Assembly (NCBI RefSeq): GCF_001043055.1
Contig: NZ_JYLF01000005.1
Span: 341,643 to 405,642 of the forward strand
DNA length: 64,000 bases
Source: Pseudomonas weihenstephanensis
GTDB lineage: Bacteria; Pseudomonadota; Gammaproteobacteria; Pseudomonadales; Pseudomonadaceae
Direction: 5' to 3'
The position numbers and the translations under genes are program-made. The notes below the pieces were generated by a model that did no database searches, was not told the origin of the DNA, and worked only from the letters and a program-made list of their open reading frames with translations. Each line of letters opens with the position of its first letter. The stretch's first letter is position 1. Below, piece after piece: positions 61,486 through 64,000 of this stretch.

Positions 61486-62280
61486 CTAAAACAACCCTCC
61501 CAGCGCCTCCGGCTCCCAATTCATGATGATCAGTTCCCCTGTCACCTCTGCCTTCCCCTGCCGCTGATTCGTGGTCGTATAGCGAATCTCGGTCGTCTCA
61601 AAGTGAAATCCTTCAAACACGCGTCGAATATCCGGGTGGTCGTTGATGCTGACCATCACTTTGCCTTTGCAGCGACGCATGAAGTCAGCCATGCGTTCGT
61701 AGTTTTCAAACGCGAAGTCGACGCCGTACCCTGCCGTCTGCCAGTAAGGCGGGTCCATGTAATGGAAGGTGTGCGCCCGGTCGTAGCGTTCAGCGCATTC
61801 AAGCCACGGCAGGTTTTCGACATAGGTGCCTGCAAGGCGTTGCCAGGCTGCTGAGAGGTTTTCTTCGATGCGCATCAGGTTGATGGCCGGGGCGGTGGTG
61901 GCTGTACCGAAACTTTGACCTGAGACTTTGCCGCCGAAGGCATGGTGTTGCAGGTAGAAGAATCGCGCAGCGCGCTGGATGTCAGTGAGGGTTTCGGGGC
62001 GTGTCATCTTTTGCCATTCGAAGACCTGTCGCGAACTGAGCGCCCATTTAAGTGAGCGTACAAATTCTTCCAAGTGGTTCTGCACCACACGGTACAGGGT
62101 GACCAGGTCGCCGTTGATGTCGTTAAGGACTTCGCAGGGTGCAGGTTGTGGGCGTAGGAAATAGAGCGCCCCGCCTCCGGCAAAGACTTCGACGTAGCAT
62201 TCATGAGGCGGGAAGAGAGGAATGAGGCGGTCGGCCAGACGGCGTTTGCCGCCCATCCACGGGATGATGGGTGAAGACAT
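61486..62280 (-). CDS. DNA adenine methylase (Dam/phage type)
   Basis: 264 residues from MSSPIIPWMGGKRRLADRLI. The SAM-binding motif is YVEVFAGGGALYF and the catalytic motif is HYMDPPYWQTAGYG (DPPY), both expected of N6-adenine methylases of the Dam/D12 class. Phages use such enzymes to modify their DNA. It follows the spanin genes leftward in the prophage late region. Confidence 0.9.
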   Translation of the reverse strand: MSSPIIPWMGGKRRLADRLIPLFPPHECYVEVFAGGGALYFLRPQPAPCEVLNDINGDLVTLYRVVQNHLEEFVRSLKWALSSRQVFEWQKMTRPETLTDIQRAARFFYLQHHAFGGKVSGQSFGTATTAPAINLMRIEENLSAAWQRLAGTYVENLPWLECAERYDRAHTFHYMDPPYWQTAGYGVDFAFENYERMADFMRRCKGKVMVSINDHPDIRRVFEGFHFETTEIRYTTTNQRQGKAEVTGELIIMNWEPEALGGLF

Positions 62281-62431
62281 AATGTGCAAGACCTTTACTG
62301 TATAAATAAACAGGTGTTAGGCTCGCTCGGCTTTGTGCACGAGGCGGGAGCCTTGGCTGGGCTTGCAGGTGTGATCTGCGGGTTCGGTGGCCGGACGGGA
62401 TGTTGACGCATCCTGTTTCGGCCGCTCCTTT

Positions 62432-62947
62432 TTACTGTGTGCTTGAGATTTCTTTGGCGTAGGCCTGACAGGCCTGCAGCGCGATCAGTCCTTGGTCGCC
62501 GTCGCTGGTGATTCCGATAATTCGTTGAGCATGCGCTGGGTCAAGTTGGGCTCTATGGGCGCCATAAACCACGCCGCCGGTGCTGGTGGTGGCTTGCACT
62601 CCGTCACAACCAGTTGCTGCTGCGGCGCCGAGTTGGACTGACAACCGCAGGTCAGCAGTAGCAAGGCGATCACGCAGACGTGCCTGTTTCGTTTTCTCAT
62701 CAGTGAGCACTCGGTAATGGGATTGGTCGCTGGCTGCCAGCCATTGCTCCAGGGCGAGGCGCTTGCCCTGCTCTGCCAATATTTGCTCTGAGTTGGCATT
62801 GGCCAGATTGGTGCGCTCGGCTTGATGCGCTGCACGCATATCAGCCAGTTGTTTACCGTAGCGCCAAGCGTCCACTTTCCATGTGGAAAAACAAGCAATG
62901 ACCATCGCCATAAGTACGGCAAAGCCAACCTCACGGCCCTGACTCAC
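62432..62947 (-). CDS. Rz-like inner-membrane spanin (LysB)
   Basis: 171 residues with an N-terminal anchor (VGFAVLMAMVIACFSTWKVD) and a long periplasmic coiled coil (QLADMRAAHQAERTNLANAN). It joins with Rz1 to fuse the two membranes at the end of the lytic cycle. Its start overlaps the endolysin stop by four bases, and the Rz1 gene lies inside it in another frame. Confidence 0.88.
   Translation of the reverse strand: MSQGREVGFAVLMAMVIACFSTWKVDAWRYGKQLADMRAAHQAERTNLANANSEQILAEQGKRLALEQWLAASDQSHYRVLTDEKTKQARLRDRLATADLRLSVQLGAAAATGCDGVQATTSTGGVVYGAHRAQLDPAHAQRIIGITSDGDQGLIALQACQAYAKEISSTQ
62485..62700 (-). CDS. Rz1-like outer-membrane spanin lipoprotein, nested in Rz
   Basis: 71 residues: MRKRNRHVCVIALLLLTCGC, a signal peptide with lipobox LTCGC, followed by a proline-rich part (VVTECKPPPAPAAW). 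It is encoded wholly within Rz in a different frame, the classic embedded spanin arrangement of lambda-like phages. The longer open frame to 62934 is not coding upstream of this start. Confidence 0.85.
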   Translation of the reverse strand: MRKRNRHVCVIALLLLTCGCQSNSAPQQQLVVTECKPPPAPAAWFMAPIEPNLTQRMLNELSESPATATKD

Positions 62948-63477
62948 GCCAACACCTTCAGCGCCCGCGCATACAGTGCCTGGCGATCCGCCAGTCCATT
63001 CAGCCCACCATTGATACGCCGAGTGATGGTGTCGAACTTGCCTTCATCAGCCAGGGTGTTGAGACCTCGGGTAGCCCAGAACCAAGCCGCAGACATGCAC
63101 GCATGCTGCGGCTTTTCCAGCAGCTCGGGTTGGTTGATCAGATCAAGTCCCAGCGCTTCGCCGCACGTTTTGTAGTTGGCGCGGCCGGTGATCTGGATCA
63201 GGCCACGCCCGCGATACTTTGAACCGTCGCCCGGCTGAGTGTTGCCGAGGTCCGCCCTGCCCTCGTATCGCGCTTGGGCGGCGGTTGGGCCCCAGATTTC
63301 ACGCATGTATTTGAGTTGGCCAGACTCGTGGCCGATCTGGGCGATGAAGGCCGCGACACGCTGCGTGCCGACGATCTGGTACCGGTTCATGGCGGTGTTG
63401 AGGGCAGGTGCAAAAACGCCGGCAACTTGGCCGGCGTTGGGGAGGATTTGCAGCAGCTGCTGCGCGGTGATGGGCAT
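62944..63477 (-). CDS. GH19 phage endolysin
   Basis: 177 residues: VAAFIAQIGHESGQLKYMRE (catalytic Glu), YRGRGLIQITGRANYKTCGE and SAAWFWATRGLNTLADEGKF are GH19 endolysin blocks. It degrades peptidoglycan to release phage. It is related to the solitary gene at 21014, but that one is longer and has an added segment. ATGA overlap with the spanin gene shows a lysis cassette. Confidence 0.92.
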   Translation of the reverse strand: MPITAQQLLQILPNAGQVAGVFAPALNTAMNRYQIVGTQRVAAFIAQIGHESGQLKYMREIWGPTAAQARYEGRADLGNTQPGDGSKYRGRGLIQITGRANYKTCGEALGLDLINQPELLEKPQHACMSAAWFWATRGLNTLADEGKFDTITRRINGGLNGLADRQALYARALKVLA

Positions 63478-63535
63478 GGCTTTCTCCAGGCAAAAAAAAT
63501 CCGGTACACGGCGGGGTTCGGTGGTTCGTGCGGCT

Positions 63536-63787
63536 TTAGTCTTTGGCCGGAACGACCGCCTTGGGAAGCGGGAAGCGTTTCTTGATGTCGGCTACCGAGG
63601 CCAGCCACGCGGTGTAGTCCGGCGCGTTGCCCTGGCTCAGGCCGTCATAGTCAGCCTCCAGCCGTAGCGGGTCTGACTCGCTCAGGTAAGCCGCGCGGCG
63701 TGTGGCCAAAATGCCGTCGAGTTCGACGCGCTCTTTGTCAGCCTGGAGCTGTTCGGCAGTTTTGAGTTGGCTGAAGTCGATGTTCAT
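63536..63787 (-). CDS. Phage tail-fibre assembly/chaperone-like protein
   Basis: 83 residues: MNIDFSQLKTAEQLQADKER and later RLEADYDGLSQGNAPDYTAW, LASVADIKKRFPLPKAV. The pattern of a short charged helix followed by a Tyr/Trp segment is typical of tail-fibre assembly proteins (DUF4376-like) placed directly after tail genes. It overlaps the preceding gene by four bases. Confidence 0.7.
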   Translation of the reverse strand: MNIDFSQLKTAEQLQADKERVELDGILATRRAAYLSESDPLRLEADYDGLSQGNAPDYTAWLASVADIKKRFPLPKAVVPAKD

Positions 63788-64000
63788 TCAGGAAGCCCTA
63801 TGTGGCCGTTACGTGGGTTGACGATGTCTTCGGGGAAGTTGGCAGCGTCCGTAGAGTCCGGGCCGCACGGCAGCATCAGGCAGATGATCAAGTGACCGTT
63901 GCTACGGGTGATGTCGCCGATGATGTATTCGCAGTTGATGGCCGCTGCGGGCAGCACCGCGCCTTCGGGAATGGTGGTGAAGTCGAATGTTTCGCCGTAA
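63784..64000 (-). CDS. Phage tail-associated protein, C-terminal part
   Basis: The last 71 codons are visible (upstream part beyond the right edge). GETFDFTTIPEGAVLPAAAI then NCEYIIGDITRSNGHLIICL are beta-rich. Position before the tail-fibre chaperone gene and an ATGA overlap with it place this in the tail module; the exact product cannot be named. Confidence 0.6.
   Translation of the reverse strand, partial: YGETFDFTTIPEGAVLPAAAINCEYIIGDITRSNGHLIICLMLPCGPDSTDAANFPEDIVNPRNGHIGLPE

Overview
The window looks like a Pseudomonas chromosome, probably of the P. fluorescens lineage. The basis is the glgE-treS-glgB locus, a CcoG-MocR pair, a three-gene RND pump, CsrA, Ivy, PpnN, a DUF3087 protein and a divergent Lrp regulator/methionine gamma-lyase pair. 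All calls come from reading the sequence; no searches were run.

Region 1 (1-31,230) is core chromosome. It opens with a decayed GlgE glycogen/trehalose locus: glgB (start of the gene only), trehalose synthase that has lost its fused maltokinase, and a full-length GlgE with both expected catalytic acids replaced (Asp to Ala, Glu to Gln). Beyond two small genes lies a free-standing copy of the GlgE N-terminal domain. Then come ccoG with a possible ANR box, a MocR regulator, an RND efflux operon, csrA, stress/envelope genes (DUF1269, ivy, UPF0145, ppnN), a lone GH19 lysozyme, mdeR/megL, a LysR-controlled DUF969-DUF979-pcp operon and a secreted Ntn-hydrolase.

Region 2 (31,232-49,038) is a tandem array of integrated elements. 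A ~110 bp segment is repeated three times (31,232; 42,625; 48,928). It comprises the 3' half of a tRNA-Val(GAC)-like gene plus its terminator. The first interval (~11.4 kb) is a decayed prophage/island. It carries a LysR-MFS-cyclophilin-like-hydrolase cluster, a second Ntn-hydrolase, two broken integrases, an IS3 remnant, a methyltransferase fragment and, most strikingly, a 76-residue ubiquitin-like protein with a LexA-box-like site upstream. The second interval (~6.2 kb) is AT-rich and compact: intact integrase, winged-helix protein, small proteins, a helicase-like ATPase, a possible small-terminase-like protein and structured non-coding DNA. It resembles a phage satellite.

Region 3 (49,039-64,000) is the left part of a third element that runs off the window. 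It contains umuDC with a LexA box, an SRAP protein, small accessory genes, and a candidate defence cluster (AAA ATPase plus PIN-like protein in a TAATG overlap, with a NYN-domain protein nearby). After these come a degenerate tyrosine recombinase, Dam-type methylase, nested Rz/Rz1 spanins, endolysin and tail genes, all leftward. No full copy of the tRNA is seen here; the array model predicts it beyond base 64,000.
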